Source of the DNA: UBA6544 sp049601975
GTDB taxonomy: Bacteria; Pseudomonadota; Alphaproteobacteria; UBA8366
Assembly: GCA_049601975.1 (NCBI GenBank)
Contig: JBMYRC010000062.1
Span: 1-22,937, forward strand
Direction of reading: 5' to 3'
DNA: 22,937 nt
Below the pieces are notes generated by a model. That model was given only the letters and a program-made list of their open reading frames with translations, ran no database searches and was not told the origin of the DNA. Positions within the stretch are counted from its first letter, which is position 1. Each line of letters opens with the position of its first letter. Of this stretch, positions 22,748 through 22,937 are shown piece by piece. Made by a program: the position numbers and the translations under genes.

Positions 22748-22897
22748 TCAATCCGTCGAACCCATCGCGCCCGTCGGTTTTTCCGCGTTTAGACCCATTT
22801 CAAATCTCTCATAGAAGGTTCCGAGCGTTTCCATCATAAGGGCCCGGCAGGTTTCATCGACGGATCGGCCTGCTTGAGCGTTGGGCTGACGAGGGGG
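22748..22897 (-). CDS. possible 3' end or remnant of a gene
   Basis: A frame closed by TGA at 22748 encodes a protein-like C-terminus that includes METLGTFYERFEMGLN. It is closed upstream by TAA at 22898, and its only start is an ATG pair at 22834-22837, giving 29 residues. The neighbouring frame, open from the right edge until about 22830, also reads like coding sequence (FRNSDNPLVSPTLKQ), so a frameshift near 22850-22895, real or from assembly, may have split one gene. Family not recognised. The rest of 22673-22937 shows nothing clear. Confidence 0.25.
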   Translation of the reverse strand, partial: PPRQPNAQAGRSVDETCRALMMETLGTFYERFEMGLNAEKPTGAMGSTD

Positions 22898-22937
22898 TTA
22901 TCGCTATTGCGAAAGCGTCCTGGCAATCCGGAACCCG

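Overview
The window reads like the chromosome of an alphaproteobacterium, possibly a Rhodospirillales-like marine or soil organism. This rests on the gene families, the codon use and the style of the dispersed palindromes, not on any marker gene, so it is an inference. Base composition splits the window. Positions 1 to about 3,080 are visibly AT-rich; from about 3,100 onward the DNA is clearly GC-rich. The boundary falls in a 239-base convergent spacer that holds no gene.

Left part (1-2,850, + strand): the 3' end of a coiled-coil protein built from tandem 36-residue repeats, translationally coupled to a class III adenylate cyclase with two GAF domains and a PAS-like region.

3,090-7,600 (- strand): a three-gene respiratory operon. 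It encodes a di-haem b membrane anchor, a single polypeptide that fuses a four-cluster Fe-S subunit to a DMSO-reductase-family molybdenum subunit, and a TauE/SafE anion exporter. No signal peptide is present, so the enzyme should face the cytoplasm, as the sulfite dehydrogenase SoeABC does. A sulfur-oxyanion substrate is plausible but unproven.

7,650-13,727 (+ strand): a catabolic operon starting about 50 bases from the respiratory operon. It encodes a xanthine-dehydrogenase-family molybdenum subunit without its usual partners, an HSL-type hydrolase, a GMC oxidoreductase and a family III CoA-transferase.

13,742-14,248: a compact element with two copies of a roughly 110-base palindrome in direct orientation, 23-base perfect terminal inverted repeats, and a small, probably degenerate GIY-YIG nuclease gene between them. 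Its right end supplies the last codons and the stop of the neighbouring hydrolase.

14,235-22,672: more accessory catabolism. Two related alpha/beta hydrolases flank a medium-chain reductase. A + strand operon runs reductase, hydrolase, gamma-glutamyltransferase-like enzyme, flavin reductase. An amino-acid-synthesis-family protein is convergent with it. A membrane-anchored thioredoxin-like protein has a hidden N-terminus. A - strand operon runs cupin, DUF1330, VOC protein, crotonase. Together these suggest oxidation, CoA activation and hydrolysis of an organic, possibly nitrogen-containing or cyclic, substrate that the sequence does not identify. No transporter for the substrate and no transcription regulator is visible in this part. 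The right edge carries a possible gene remnant.
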